This document shows positions 23,421 through 32,446 of a stretch of DNA of 44,230 bases, piece by piece. Made by a program: the position numbers and the translations under genes. A model generated the notes under the pieces. It was given only the letters and a program-made list of their open reading frames with translations. It ran no database searches and was not told the DNA's origin. Each line of letters begins with the position of its first letter. The first letter of the stretch is position 1. The stretch comes from Neoroseomonas soli (GTDB lineage: Bacteria > Pseudomonadota > Alphaproteobacteria > Acetobacterales > Acetobacteraceae): NCBI RefSeq assembly GCF_018129065.1, contig NZ_JAAEDM010000038.1:1-44230 (forward strand), read 5' to 3'.

Positions 23421-24340
23421 GTTGTGCCTCCGGGCGGGCCTGCGCGCCGCCCCCATTGCTCGTAGAAACCGAAGGCCGTCACCGCGATGGCGGCCGGCAC
23501 GCTGAGGATGACGAGCCCGGCGTAGAACACGCCGAGCATGAAGTTCCGCCCCGGGCGTCCGGCGGAATACCGATGGACCGCGGCAATGCCCTGCAGGAAG
23601 ACCGGCAGGAGCAGCACCAGCAGCACGGAGAGCAGGGCGGCCTCGCCCTCCTCGCCGAACAGCAGCCAGGCCAGCGCCCCGGCCCCCGGCAGCACCGGGT
23701 ACCAGGCCGGCAGCCGCGCTTCGCTCCAACGCGGGGAGGGCGCTATCGCGATCCCCTTGCGGGCCAGCGCGGACTGCGCCGCCGCCGCGTTCACCGAAAG
23801 CGAGACCGCCGCCCAGAAGCCGAGCGCCGCGGGCATGACCTGCACCAGCTCCTCGACCAGGGAGACGGAGGTGCCGCCGCCCATGCGCGCGAGGCCATGT
23901 TCCACCGTGGCGCGAAGCGTGCCCGAGAGCCCGCCCGGCGCGCCGGAGAAGTAGGCCGCCGCGGCCAGGATGCAGATGGCGGGCCAGATGCCGAGGAGCG
24001 CCAGCGGCACGCCGGTGTCGATCCGGCCGCCGCGGAACCCCGCGATCACCATCGCCACCGCCGGGATCCCGAAGGCGACCAGGAAGACGACCATCGGCAG
24101 CGTGCCGGCGACGACCACATGGATCACCGCGGCGATCCCCGCCGCACCCGCCGCAGCACCCGGGCCGAAGCCCAGGCCGGCGGCGAAGAGCGGCAGCGGC
24201 GCCAGCCAGAAGGCGGCGAAGCCGAGCGGCAGGCCGCGCATTGCCCACAGCGACAGCGTCGCGGCCATCAGGCCGCCCGCCGTCGCCGCAAGCCAGCGCG
24301 GGTCACGCAGGATGTCCTGCCCTGACATCGCCTCGGCCAT
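23417..24340 (-). CDS. DUF2232 family integral membrane protein
   Basis: 307 aa with about eight hydrophobic segments, e.g. [20 protein letters not shown] and [22 protein letters not shown]2232 (YybS-like) proteins resemble the membrane parts of ECF-type uptake systems and are regularly found between rpsR and rplI in alphaproteobacteria. Function is unproven. Met1 or Met5 could be the start. Downstream overlap with rplI is 4 bp, so expression follows the ribosomal operon. Confidence 0.8.
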   Translation of the reverse strand: MAEAMSGQDILRDPRWLAATAGGLMAATLSLWAMRGLPLGFAAFWLAPLPLFAAGLGFGPGAAAGAAGIAAVIHVVVAGTLPMVVFLVAFGIPAVAMVIAGFRGGRIDTGVPLALLGIWPAICILAAAAYFSGAPGGLSGTLRATVEHGLARMGGGTSVSLVEELVQVMPAALGFWAAVSLSVNAAAAQSALARKGIAIAPSPRWSEARLPAWYPVLPGAGALAWLLFGEEGEAALLSVLLVLLLPVFLQGIAAVHRYSAGRPGRNFMLGVFYAGLVILSVPAAIAVTAFGFYEQWGRRAGPPGGTT

Positions 24341-24364
24341 GCCTCCCTGCCCGGAGCCCCGTCC

Positions 24365-24643
24365 TCAGTCGTTGATGACGTAGGGCAGCAGCGCCAGGAA
24401 GCGGGCGCGCTTGATGGCCTGGGCCAGCTCGCGCTGCTTCTTGCCGGACACCGCCGTGATGCGGGACGGGACGATCTTGCCGCGCTCGCTCAGGAAGCGG
24501 GACAGCAGGCGCACGTCCTTGTAGTCGATCTTCGGCGCCTGCGGCCCGGAGAAGGGGCAGGACTTCTTGCGCCGGTAGAAGGGGCGCCGGGCGCCGACGG
24601 CCGGGCGGCGGGCGGCGGGCGTCAGGTCGGTCGTGTCGGACAT
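24365..24643 (-). CDS. rpsR: 30S ribosomal protein S18
   Basis: 92 aa. The core [20 protein letters not shown] followed by [20 protein letters not shown] and [12 protein letters not shown] is diagnostic. It binds S6 and the central domain of 16S rRNA. It begins 6 bp after the rpsF stop and is followed after 24 bp by DUF2232. Confidence 0.97.
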   Translation of the reverse strand: MSDTTDLTPAARRPAVGARRPFYRRKKSCPFSGPQAPKIDYKDVRLLSRFLSERGKIVPSRITAVSGKKQRELAQAIKRARFLALLPYVIND

Positions 24644-24649
24644 GATCGA

Positions 24650-25123
24650 TTACTCCTCGGTGCCCTGCTGGCCGTCCGCGTCGTCGCGCGGGCGGGCGCG
24701 GAATTCCTCGCGGTCGTCGCCGCGCTCGCGGCCGCGGCCGGAGCCGAAGCGGCCGGCCGGGCGGGGGCCGCGGAAGCCGCGGTCGCGCTCACGGTCGTCG
24801 CCACGCTTGGCGAGCACCGCCGACGGCGCCTCGTCGATCGCCTCGACGCGGATCGTCAGGGAGCGGAGCACGTCCTCGTTCAGGCCGAGCTGGCGCTCGA
24901 CCTCCGGCAGGGCGGTGGCCGGGGCGTCGATCCCGAGGAGCATGTAGTGCCCCTTGCGGTTCTTCTTGACCTTGTAGGCGAGGCCGCGGAGGCCCCAATA
25001 CTCGCGCTTCTTAACCTCTCCACCGCCTTCGGCGATGAGGGTCGCGACCTGCTCGGCGATCGTTTCGACCTGCTGCTGGGTGACGTCGTTGCGCGCGATG
25101 AACACGCATTCGTAGAGCGGCAT
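24650..25123 (-). CDS. rpsF: 30S ribosomal protein S6
   Basis: 157 aa from the ATG at 25123 (MPLYECVFIARNDVT), GGAGATCAC upstream. The S6 fold covers residues 1-100 (EYWGLRGLAYKVKKNRKGHY, then MLLGIDAP). The last 45 residues are an Arg/Asp/Gly-rich disordered tail (RGDDRERDRGFRGPRP and on), longer than in E. coli but common in alphaproteobacteria. It heads the rpsF-rpsR-DUF2232-rplI operon, with a 9-bp-stem hairpin in the leader. Confidence 0.96.
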   Translation of the reverse strand: MPLYECVFIARNDVTQQQVETIAEQVATLIAEGGGEVKKREYWGLRGLAYKVKKNRKGHYMLLGIDAPATALPEVERQLGLNEDVLRSLTIRVEAIDEAPSAVLAKRGDDRERDRGFRGPRPAGRFGSGRGRERGDDREEFRARPRDDADGQQGTEE

Positions 25124-25182
25124 GTGATCTCCCTGTGGCTGTCTCAGCCCTGGCCCCGGAATGAGGCGCGCAAACGGGCATA

Positions 25183-25207
25183 GCCGGGCGCTTGCCTTGC
25201 GCCCGGC
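25183..25207 (-). promoter_or_regulatory. Hairpin in rpsF 5' leader
   Basis: Perfect 9-bp stem GCCGGGCGC (25183-25191) / GCGCCCGGC (25199-25207) with a 7-nt loop, 60 bp upstream of rpsF. Leaders of rpsF in other bacteria carry an S6:S18-binding structure for autoregulation. Whether this stem is its counterpart is not shown. Confidence 0.4.
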
Positions 25208-25219
25208 AGGGGAGGGCGG

Positions 25220-25248
25220 CGTAAAGCACGCGCGGCCCCCGATTTCAA
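25220..25248 (-). promoter_or_regulatory. Possible rpsF promoter
   Basis: Minus-strand TTGAAA, 17-bp spacer, TTTACG. The -35 is good, the -10 weak. Its placement upstream of the leader hairpin is sensible. Confidence 0.3.
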
Positions 25249-25331
25249 GCGCGAAGCGTGGGGAAGGGGGGTGCGGACCGGCACGGCACGTGCTGCACTC
25301 CATCGGAACGACGCCGCGGGAGACGTCTCGG

Positions 25332-26306
25332 ATGAACCGTCGCAGCGCCCTGGTCCTGCCCTTCGCCACCTTCGCGGCCGCACGGCCGGGCCTCGCCCAG
25401 GCGGTCTGGTCCCCCTCGCGGCCGGTGGTGCTGGTGGTCCCCTTCGCCCCCGGTGGCCCGAACGACCTCGTGGCCCGGCTGGTGGCGCCGCACATGCAGC
25501 AGGCCCTTGGCCAGAACGTGGTGGTGGAAAACCGCCCCGGCGCGACGGGGGCCATCGGCGCCCGCCATGTCGCGGCCGCGGCGCCGGACGGCCACACCCT
25601 GCTTGTCGCCGCCTCGGGGACCATGACCATCAACCCGGCGGTCATGGCGCGGCCCGGCTATGACCCGGAGAAGGATTTTTCTCCTGTCTCCCTCGCCATG
25701 ACCGTCCCGAACATGCTCGTCGTCCACCGGGAGGTGCCGGCGCGGACGGTCGCCGAGGTGATCGACTGGCTGAAGCGGGAAGGTGGGCGCGTCGCCTATT
25801 CCTCGGGCGGCGTCGGATCGACCGAGCAACTCGGCATGGAACTCTTCCTGCGCGCGACCGGAACGAGCGCGACGCATGTTCCCTTCCCCGGCGGGGCGCC
25901 GGCCGTGACCGCCATGATCCAGGGTCAGTGCCAGGCGAGCATCCTCAACGCGGCGACCGTCCGGCCGCATGTCGTCTCCGGCGCGCTGCGCGGCATCGCC
26001 ATTGCCATGCCGCGCCGCTTCTCCGGCCTGCCGGAGGTGCCGACCATGGCCGAGGCCGGCTACCCGCAGGTGGTCTCGGCCTCCTGGTCCGCCTTCCTCG
26101 CCCCCGCCAACACTCCGCCGGCGGCGGTCGCGCGGCTGAGCCAGGCCATCACCGCCGCCCTGCGCCAGCAGGAGGTGGCCGACCGCCTGACCTCGGCCGG
26201 CTTCACCATCGACGCCAGCTCGCCGGAGGAACTTGGCCGCACGATCGCCACCGAGCTTGCGCGCTGGAAGCGCGTGGTGCAGGACGCCGGCATCCAGATG
26301 AACTGA
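25332..26306 (+). CDS. Bug/TctC family tripartite tricarboxylate transporter substrate-binding protein
   Basis: 324 aa from the ATG at 25332. Twin-arginine-like signal peptide MNRRSALVLPFATFAAARPG ending near LAQA. Bug signatures: RPVVLVVPFAPGGPNDLVAR, VVVENRPGATGAIGA, then AAPDGHTLLVAASGTM and YSSGGVGSTEQLGMELF, and the closing EELGRTIATELARWKRVV. It binds a small carboxylate in the periplasm. No TctA/TctB membrane subunits are nearby, as is usual for the many orphan Bug proteins in Acetobacteraceae and Burkholderiales. The ligand is unknown. Transcribed divergently from rpsF. Confidence 0.92.
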   Translation: MNRRSALVLPFATFAAARPGLAQAVWSPSRPVVLVVPFAPGGPNDLVARLVAPHMQQALGQNVVVENRPGATGAIGARHVAAAAPDGHTLLVAASGTMTINPAVMARPGYDPEKDFSPVSLAMTVPNMLVVHREVPARTVAEVIDWLKREGGRVAYSSGGVGSTEQLGMELFLRATGTSATHVPFPGGAPAVTAMIQGQCQASILNAATVRPHVVSGALRGIAIAMPRRFSGLPEVPTMAEAGYPQVVSASWSAFLAPANTPPAAVARLSQAITAALRQQEVADRLTSAGFTIDASSPEELGRTIATELARWKRVVQDAGIQMN

Positions 26307-26370
26307 GGGCCAGGCCGCCTTCGTGCCGATCACACCTTCCTTCCCCGCCGAACCCGGCTGGGAACCGCCC

Positions 26371-27099
26371 ATGAACCTCGAGGAGAGGTTCAAGGCGGCT
26401 TTCATACCGCCGCGCCTGCAACTGCGCTGGCTGGTCGCGCGGGAGCGCGCGCGGGGGGAGCGCGAACTCGCCCTCGTGCCGCGCCTGGCGCGGCGTGACC
26501 GGGTTTCCCTCGATATCGGCGCCAATCGCGGCGTCTGGTCCGAGGTCATGCGCCGCCATTCCGCCGCCGTGCATGCCTTCGAGCCGAATCCGAAGATGTT
26601 CCGCGAACTGGCCCGCGCCGCCGGGCCGGGCGTGACGGTGCACCGCATCGCGCTGTCGGACCGCAGCGGCACGGCGGAGCTCCTCGTTCCCCGCGGCACG
26701 CGGGGATATTCGAACCAGGGCGCTTCCCTCAGCGCCGGCAAGATCGGGGCGGCGGAGCATCGTGCCGTCACGGTTGAGGCGCGACGGCTCGACGATCTCG
26801 ACCTCGGCGAGATCGGCTTCATCAAGATCGACGTCGAGGGGCACGAACTCGCGGTGATCGAGGGCGCGCGGGAGACGCTGCGCCGCTGCCGCCCCAACCT
26901 GATCGTCGAGATCCAGGAAGTCCACGCCGGCCGCCCGATCGGCGAGGCGCTGGCCGCCGTCTGCGCCCATGGCTACGCCGCCTTCGCGCTGGACGGGGGC
27001 GAATTGCGGCCGGTGGCTGAGATCGACCTGCCCGCCCGCCACGGCCCGGGCATCCCGCGGGACCGCTACCTCTTCAACTGGGTGTTCCTGCCCGCCTGA
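26371..27099 (+). CDS. FkbM family SAM-dependent methyltransferase
   Basis: 242 aa if the ATG at 26371 (MNLEERFKAAFIPPRLQLRW) is used; a GTG at 26323 would add 16 mostly Pro-rich residues. SAM motif I is SLDIGANRGVWSEV, with FEPNPKMFREL after it. The FkbM hallmark FIKIDVEGHELAVIEGA is complete. Such enzymes O-methylate sugars or polyketides. No glycan cluster surrounds it, so the substrate is open. It starts 64 bp after the Bug gene stop (16 bp for the GTG) and could be cotranscribed. Confidence 0.83.
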   Translation: MNLEERFKAAFIPPRLQLRWLVARERARGERELALVPRLARRDRVSLDIGANRGVWSEVMRRHSAAVHAFEPNPKMFRELARAAGPGVTVHRIALSDRSGTAELLVPRGTRGYSNQGASLSAGKIGAAEHRAVTVEARRLDDLDLGEIGFIKIDVEGHELAVIEGARETLRRCRPNLIVEIQEVHAGRPIGEALAAVCAHGYAAFALDGGELRPVAEIDLPARHGPGIPRDRYLFNWVFLPA

Positions 27100-27190
27100 C
27101 GGCGGCCCGTGTATGGTTCGAAGCCGCAATATCCTGCCTCGCGGCGTCGCCCCATGCCAGGGTGGCCGGCACGACCGCGCGGAGGACGCC

Positions 27191-28000
27191 ATGGCCGTTT
27201 CCTCGACCTTCGTTGCCACCGACGGGGACGCCTACGAACAGCAGATGGGGCGCTGGAGCCGCCTGCTCGCCGAGCCGTTCCTCGATTTCGTCGGGCCGGT
27301 CGGGGCGGGGCGCGTACTCGACCTCGGCTGCGGCACCGGCAGCCTTGCCTTGGCCCTCGCCGCGCGCGCGCCGGCCTGCCGGATCTTCGGGGTGGATTTC
27401 TCCCCGGCCTATGTCGAGCACGCGCGCCGCCGTACGGCGGATCCGCGCCTCGACTTCCAGGTCGGGGATGCCTGCGCCATCCCTTTCGCGGCGGCGAGCT
27501 TCGACCACGTCCTCTCGCTGCTGATGCTGCATTTCGTGCCGCGCACCTCGGACGCCGTCGCCGAGATGAGGCGCGTCGCCCGCCCGGGCGCGGTGGTCGC
27601 CGCTTCCGTCTGGGATGCCCGTGGCGGTTTCGTCGCGCAGCGCATCGTCCTCGATACGGCGGCGGCGATGGACCCGAAGGCCGACGCCCTGCGCGCCCAG
27701 AACTGCACCCGGCCGATGACGCGCCCCGGCGAACTCGCCGCGGCCTGGCGAGTCGCGGGCCTCGCCGACATCCATGAGACCGCGCTGACCATCCGCATGG
27801 ACTACGCGGATTTCGACGATTTCTGGGCCCCCTATCTCGGCGGGCAGGGGCCTGCGGCGGGCTATGTCGGCGGGCTGGAGGCGGAGGCGCGGGACCGGCT
27901 GCGCGGCGCCGTCCGCCGGGCCTATCTCGACGGCGAGCCCGACGGTCCCCGGTCCTATGCCGCCACGGCCTGGGCGGTGAGAGGCGTCGCGCCGGGCTGA
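27191..28000 (+). CDS. Class I SAM-dependent methyltransferase (methyltransferase-11 type)
   Basis: 269 aa from the ATG at 27191 with GGAGGACGCC before it; the upstream in-frame extension overlaps the fkbM-like gene and is rejected. SAM motif I is VLDLGCGTGSLALAL, then IFGVDFSPAYVEHA, DACAIPF for the adenine loop, and SFDHVLSLLMLHFV for motif IV. The C-terminal half lacks features that would name a substrate. It may be cotranscribed with the FkbM gene (91-bp gap). Confidence 0.85.
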   Translation: MAVSSTFVATDGDAYEQQMGRWSRLLAEPFLDFVGPVGAGRVLDLGCGTGSLALALAARAPACRIFGVDFSPAYVEHARRRTADPRLDFQVGDACAIPFAAASFDHVLSLLMLHFVPRTSDAVAEMRRVARPGAVVAASVWDARGGFVAQRIVLDTAAAMDPKADALRAQNCTRPMTRPGELAAAWRVAGLADIHETALTIRMDYADFDDFWAPYLGGQGPAAGYVGGLEAEARDRLRGAVRRAYLDGEPDGPRSYAATAWAVRGVAPG

Positions 28001-28087
28001 CCGCCCCGCCGCGGCGGTTGACAAGCGCCGGCCCGGGCCGCATCCCGCGCGGCCATATCGAACGAAACAGCACGGAAACGCGCGAAC

Positions 28088-29047
28088 ATGGCTTTCGCCT
28101 TCGTCTTCCCCGGCCAGGGCAGCCAGGCCGTCGGCATGGGCCGCGACCTGGCGGACGCCTTCCCCGCCGCCCGGCACGTCTTCCAGGAAGTGGACGACGC
28201 GCTGTCCCAGAAGCTCAGCAAGCTCATGTGGGAAGGCCCGCAGGAGGAACTGACGCTCACCGCCAATACCCAGCCGGCCCTGATGGCCCATTCGCTGGCC
28301 GTCATCCGCGCGCTGGAATCCGAGGGCAGCTTCCGCCTCGCCGAGAAGGTCGCCCTCGTGGCGGGCCATTCGCTGGGTGAGTACAGCGCCCTGACGGCCG
28401 CCGGCGCCTTCGACGTCGCCACCGCCGCCCGCCTGCTGCGCCTGCGCGGCGAGGCGATGCAGAAGGCGACCCCGCCCGGCACCGGCGCGATGGCCGCCCT
28501 GCTCGGCGCCGAGCTGGACCAGGCCAAGGCCATCTGCGCCAAGGCCGCGACCGACCCCGAGACCGGCAAGGCCGAGGTGGTGGAAACCGCCAACGACAAT
28601 GGCGGCGGCCAGGTGGTGATCTCCGGCGCCAAGGCCGCCGTCGAGCGCGCCATCGAGATCGCCAAGGCGGACGGCGTGAAGCGCGCCATGCTGCTGCCGG
28701 TTTCCGCCCCCTTCCACTGCGCCCTGATGGCCCCGGCGGCTGACGCGATGGCAGAGGCGCTGGCCAAGGCCGACCTCCGCGCCCCGGTGGTGCCGGTGGT
28801 GGCCAACGTCACCGCTGCCAAGGCGACGGACCCGGTCGCGATCCGCGACCTGCTGGTCAAGCAGGTGACCGGCACGGTGCGCTGGCGCGAATGCGTCGCC
28901 GCCATGGCGGCCATGGGCTGCGACCGCTTCGTCGAGGTCGGCGCCGGCAAGGTGCTGACCGGGCTGATGAAGCGCAACGCGCCCGAGGCCACCGCCCTGT
29001 CCATCGGCACCGCTGCCGATGTCGAATCCTTCCTGAAGTCCCTCTGA
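28088..29047 (+). CDS. fabD: ACP S-malonyltransferase
   Basis: Loads malonyl groups from CoA onto acyl carrier protein for fatty-acid synthesis. 319 aa. The opening FVFPGQGSQAVGMG, nucleophile Ser95 in GHSLGEYSAL, the arginine region LRLRGEAMQ, catalytic His in VSAPFHCALM (about 209) and the closing GAGKVLTGLMKR are all present. fabG follows after 13 bp on the same strand. The usual next genes acpP and fabF are not here. Confidence 0.95.
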   Translation: MAFAFVFPGQGSQAVGMGRDLADAFPAARHVFQEVDDALSQKLSKLMWEGPQEELTLTANTQPALMAHSLAVIRALESEGSFRLAEKVALVAGHSLGEYSALTAAGAFDVATAARLLRLRGEAMQKATPPGTGAMAALLGAELDQAKAICAKAATDPETGKAEVVETANDNGGGQVVISGAKAAVERAIEIAKADGVKRAMLLPVSAPFHCALMAPAADAMAEALAKADLRAPVVPVVANVTAAKATDPVAIRDLLVKQVTGTVRWRECVAAMAAMGCDRFVEVGAGKVLTGLMKRNAPEATALSIGTAADVESFLKSL

Positions 29048-29060
29048 GGAGACGCGAGCC

Positions 29061-29801
29061 ATGTTCGACCTGACCGGCAAGACCGCGCTCGTCACGGGTG
29101 CGACAGGTGGCATCGGGGAAGCCATCGCCAAGGCGCTGCACGCGCAGGGCGCGACCGTCGCCATCACGGGCCGGCGCGAGGCGGAACTTGCCCGCGTGGC
29201 GGAAGCCCTCGGCGGCGCGCGCGTGATCGTCGCGCCCGCCGACCTCACGGACCCGGAGGCGCCGGCGGCGCTGGTGGAGAAGATCGAGGGCGAGGCCGGC
29301 GGCCTCGACATCCTGGTCAACAATGCCGGCTTCACGCGCGACATGCTGGCGCTGCGCATGGGCGACGCCGACTGGAACGCGGTGCTGGAAGTGGACCTGA
29401 CCGCGCCCTTCCGCCTGGCGCGCGCGGCGCTGCGCGGGATGATGAAGAAGCGCCATGGGCGCATCGTCTCCATCGCCTCGATCGTCGGCGTCACCGGCAA
29501 TGCGGGGCAGGCGAACTACGCCGCGGCCAAGGCCGGGCTGATCGGCATGTCGAAGTCGCTGGCGCAGGAAGTCGCGACGCGCGGCGTGACGGTGAACGTG
29601 GTCGCACCCGGCTTCGTGAAGACGGCGATGACCGATGCGCTGAACGAACAGCAGAAGACCACGCTGCTCTCCCGCATCCCGACGCAGCGCATGGGCACGC
29701 CGGAGGATATCGCGGCGGCGGTGGTCTACCTGTCCTCGACGGAGGCCGGCTGGGTCACGGGCCAGACCATCCATGTGAATGGCGGCATGGCGATGATCTG
29801 A
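29061..29801 (+). CDS. fabG: 3-oxoacyl-[acyl-carrier-protein] reductase
   Basis: NADPH-dependent second step of each fatty-acid elongation cycle. 246 aa. The cofactor motif is TGATGGIGEAIAKAL, then LVNNAGFTRD, Ser in IVSIASIVGVTGNAG, and the catalytic NYAAAKAGLIG (Tyr-x3-Lys). VAPGFVKTAMTDAL and the C-terminal TIHVNGGMAMI are typical FabG. GAGGAGACGCGAGCC precedes the ATG. It pairs with fabD in a two-gene operon, followed by a 355-bp gap with stem-loops instead of acpP. Confidence 0.95.
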   Translation: MFDLTGKTALVTGATGGIGEAIAKALHAQGATVAITGRREAELARVAEALGGARVIVAPADLTDPEAPAALVEKIEGEAGGLDILVNNAGFTRDMLALRMGDADWNAVLEVDLTAPFRLARAALRGMMKKRHGRIVSIASIVGVTGNAGQANYAAAKAGLIGMSKSLAQEVATRGVTVNVVAPGFVKTAMTDALNEQQKTTLLSRIPTQRMGTPEDIAAAVVYLSSTEAGWVTGQTIHVNGGMAMI

Positions 29802-30156
29802 CGGGCCGGCCGGCCGCCCGCTTGTTGCTGATGCAGGGCGCGGCCGCGACGGGGATCGGCACGGCATATCCCCGTGACAGGGGTGTTTCGCGCAGTGCCG
29901 GCCCTTCCCGCGCCGGTCCGGCAGCGCGGCCCCAATTGCTTGCGGAGCCACGAGGTCGAAGGCCGGCGGCAGGGCGCTGCCCGCCCTGCCGGCACGGTCG
30001 CGCTCCGTCGCCGGAGCGATTTCCACAAGAGTCGAAACCGCTCCAGCCATATTTGAGCGGGCATCGTCACGCAGACAGCTGATTCCAGCCGCATGCGATC
30101 TGCTCTAGCCTCTCGCCCAACGCGGCACGCACGCCGCGACGAGGGGAGAGAAGCGC
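29802..30156 (+). other. 355-bp intergenic region with several stem-loops
   Basis: No ORF with protein character and no tRNA. Stems seen: ACGGGGAT (29849) / ATCCCCGT (29868); GCAGGGC (29969) / GCCCTGC (29983); CGCTCCG (30001) / CGGAGCG (30012) followed by ATTTCC, the best terminator candidate for fabDG; and GGAGCGATTTC (30013) / GAAACCGCTCC (30034) with one mismatch, overlapping and competing with the previous stem. The right part should hold the promoter of the downstream Bug gene, and a GAGGGGAGAG ribosome-binding site precedes its ATG. Confidence 0.5.
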
Positions 30157-31125
30157 ATGATCACACGGCGGAGCCTCGCGCTCGCGACGGCGGGCCTGTC
30201 ACTCGCGGCGACCGCACGGGCCCAGGGCGCCTGGCCGGAGAAGCCCGTCCGCCTGATCATCGGCTACCCGGCCGGCGGGCCCACGGATTTCGGCGGCCGC
30301 CTGCTGCAGGATCCCCTCTCACGTCTCTGGGGCCAGCCCATCGTCATCGAGAACCGCCCCGGTGCCAGCCAGGTGATCGCAAGCGAGGCCGTCGCGCGCT
30401 CGCCGGCCGATGGCTACACGATCTTCCTCGCGGCCAGCACCCATGCCAGCAACGCGGCGGTCTATGCGCGGCTGCCCTATGACACGGTCAACGACTTCAC
30501 GCCGATCGTGAACATCTATGCCTCGCCGACCGTGCTCTTCGTCGGGCGGGACTCGCCCTACCGCAGCGCCGCGGAACTGGTGGCGGCGGCGAAGCGGGAC
30601 CCTGGCGGCATGGCCTTCGCCTCCTCGGGCAACGGTTCCTCCGGCCACTTCGCGCTGGAGATGTTCCGCCGCAGGGCCGGCATCGAGGTGACGCACGTCG
30701 CCTTCCGCGGCGCCGCGCCCGCCTTGCAGGAGGTGATGGCGGGCCGCGTGCCCGCGACCTTCAGCACGCTCTCGGGCGCCATCGGGCTCGCCCGCGACGG
30801 CGGCCTGCGCCCGCTCGCCGTCGGCGGGCCGAACCGCGTCGAGGTGCTGCCCGGCGTGCCGACCCTCGAGGAAGCGGGCCTCGGCATTCCCGACACCAGC
30901 CCCTGGTACGGCTTCATCGGCCCCAAGGGGCTGCCGCGCCCGGTGGTGGACCGGATCGCGAGCGACGTGCTCGGCCTGCTCAGGGACATGTCGATCGCCC
31001 GGCGCATCGCGGAAGCGGGCGGGATCGTGATCGCCGAGGAGCCGGAGGCCTTCGAGGCGCGCATCCGCCGCGAACTCGCCGAGAACGCGGTCATCGCGCG
31101 AGAGGCCGGCATCCGCGTCGAGTAG
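30157..31125 (+). CDS. Bug/TctC family tripartite tricarboxylate transporter substrate-binding protein
   Basis: 322 aa, second Bug protein of the window. Signal peptide MITRRSLALATAGLSLAATA with a twin-Arg start. Family features: KPVRLIIGYPAGGPTDFGGR, IVIENRPGASQVIA, then ASEAVARSPADGYTIFLAAS and SSGNGSSGHFALEMF. It differs clearly from the Bug protein at 25332, so it is not a recent duplicate. No TctAB genes are present. The ABC-type binding protein 103 bp downstream suggests a shared uptake role, but the ligand is unknown. Confidence 0.92.
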   Translation: MITRRSLALATAGLSLAATARAQGAWPEKPVRLIIGYPAGGPTDFGGRLLQDPLSRLWGQPIVIENRPGASQVIASEAVARSPADGYTIFLAASTHASNAAVYARLPYDTVNDFTPIVNIYASPTVLFVGRDSPYRSAAELVAAAKRDPGGMAFASSGNGSSGHFALEMFRRRAGIEVTHVAFRGAAPALQEVMAGRVPATFSTLSGAIGLARDGGLRPLAVGGPNRVEVLPGVPTLEEAGLGIPDTSPWYGFIGPKGLPRPVVDRIASDVLGLLRDMSIARRIAEAGGIVIAEEPEAFEARIRRELAENAVIAREAGIRVE

Positions 31126-31228
31126 CGCCCCGCGCACGGGATTGACCGCGCGCGCCCGCTCTGGGACCGTTCCTGCGACCACAAGGCGGCGCCCCGCGCA
31201 GAGCGCCCCGAGGTCTGGAGGAAACAAC

Positions 31229-32446
31229 ATGTCCATCCGTTCCGGCGCCTTCGCGCTGTTCGTGGCGCTCGGCCTGGTTCCGGCCGTCGCATCCGCCCAG
31301 CAGGTCTCGGACGACATCGTCCGCGTTGGCGTGCTGACCGACATGACCGGGCCCTACGCGGATTTCGCCGGCCCGGGTTCGGTCGTCGCCGCGCGGCTGG
31401 CGGTGGAGGACCACGGCGGCCGCGCGCTCGGCCGGACGGTCGAGGTCGTATTCTCCGACCACCAGAACCGCCCCGATGTCGGCGCCGCCACGGCGCGTCG
31501 CTGGATCGACACCGAGCGCGTGGACATGATCATCGACATGCCGAACTCGGCGGTCGCGCTCGCCGTGCAGCAGATCGGGCGGGAGCGGAACCGCGTCATC
31601 ATCAATACCTCCGCCGCGTCGACGGAACTGACGGGGCGACAGTGCTCCCCGGTCGGCTTCCACTGGGTGTCGGACAGCTTCGCGCTGTCCACCGGCACCA
31701 CGCGCGCGGTGATGGAGCAGGGTGGGCGGTCCTGGTTCCTCCTGACGGTGGACTACGAGGGCGGCTACGCGCTCGAACGCGCATCCGAGGCCGCGGTGCG
31801 CGCCGGGGGCGGCACCGTGGCGGGGCGGGTGCGGCATCCGCTCAACGCGCCGGACTTCTCCTCCTTCCTGCTGCAGGCGCAGGCGTCGCGCGCACAGGTG
31901 GTGGCGCTGTCCAACGCCGGCACCGACACCATCAACGCCATCAAGCAGGCCGGCGAATTCGGCCTGACGCGACGCGGCCAGCGCCTGGTCGGCATGTTCG
32001 TCAACATCACCGACATCCGCGCCCTCGGCCTCGCGACGGCGCAGGGCGTGGTGGCGACCGAGGCCTGGTACTGGGACCAGAACGACGACACCCGCGCCTT
32101 TGCGCGCCGCTTCGCCGAACGCCACCGCGGCGCCATGCCGACGCAGTACCAGGCGGGCATCTATTCCGCGGTGCGCCACTACCTGCGCGCCATCGATGCC
32201 GCGGGCACGGATGATGGTCCGGCCGTGGCGGCCAAGATGCGCGAACTGCCGGTCAACGACATGTTCACCCGCAACGGTCGCGTGCGGGAGGACGGGCGCC
32301 ACGTCCACGACATGTTCCTGGTCGAGGCCAAGCGCCCCGAGGATTCGCGCGGCGAGTGGGACCTCTACCGCATCCTCGCCACCATCCCGGCCGAGCAGGC
32401 CTTCCGCCCGCTCGCCGAGGGCGGCTGCCCGCTGGTGCGCCAGTGA
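31229..32446 (+). CDS. ABC transporter substrate-binding protein (LivK/branched-chain amino acid type)
   Basis: 405 aa from the ATG at 31229, preceded by CTGGAGGAAACAAC. Signal peptide SGAFALFVALGLVPAVASAQ. The mature part opens VRVGVLTDMTGPYADFAGPG, the Peripla_BP_6 pattern, with later LTVDYEGGYALERASEAAV and ARRFAERHRGAMPTQYQAGI. Members bind amino acids, amides or aromatic acids. No permease or ATPase genes follow. Instead the stop overlaps a dehydrogenase GTG by 4 bp, tying ligand uptake to that enzyme. Confidence 0.9.
   Translation: MSIRSGAFALFVALGLVPAVASAQQVSDDIVRVGVLTDMTGPYADFAGPGSVVAARLAVEDHGGRALGRTVEVVFSDHQNRPDVGAATARRWIDTERVDMIIDMPNSAVALAVQQIGRERNRVIINTSAASTELTGRQCSPVGFHWVSDSFALSTGTTRAVMEQGGRSWFLLTVDYEGGYALERASEAAVRAGGGTVAGRVRHPLNAPDFSSFLLQAQASRAQVVALSNAGTDTINAIKQAGEFGLTRRGQRLVGMFVNITDIRALGLATAQGVVATEAWYWDQNDDTRAFARRFAERHRGAMPTQYQAGIYSAVRHYLRAIDAAGTDDGPAVAAKMRELPVNDMFTRNGRVREDGRHVHDMFLVEAKRPEDSRGEWDLYRILATIPAEQAFRPLAEGGCPLVRQ

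Noticed and set aside
25161-25331. N-terminal extension of the Bug protein
   Set aside because: It would bury the signal peptide. The ATG at 25332 directly precedes the twin-Arg signal.
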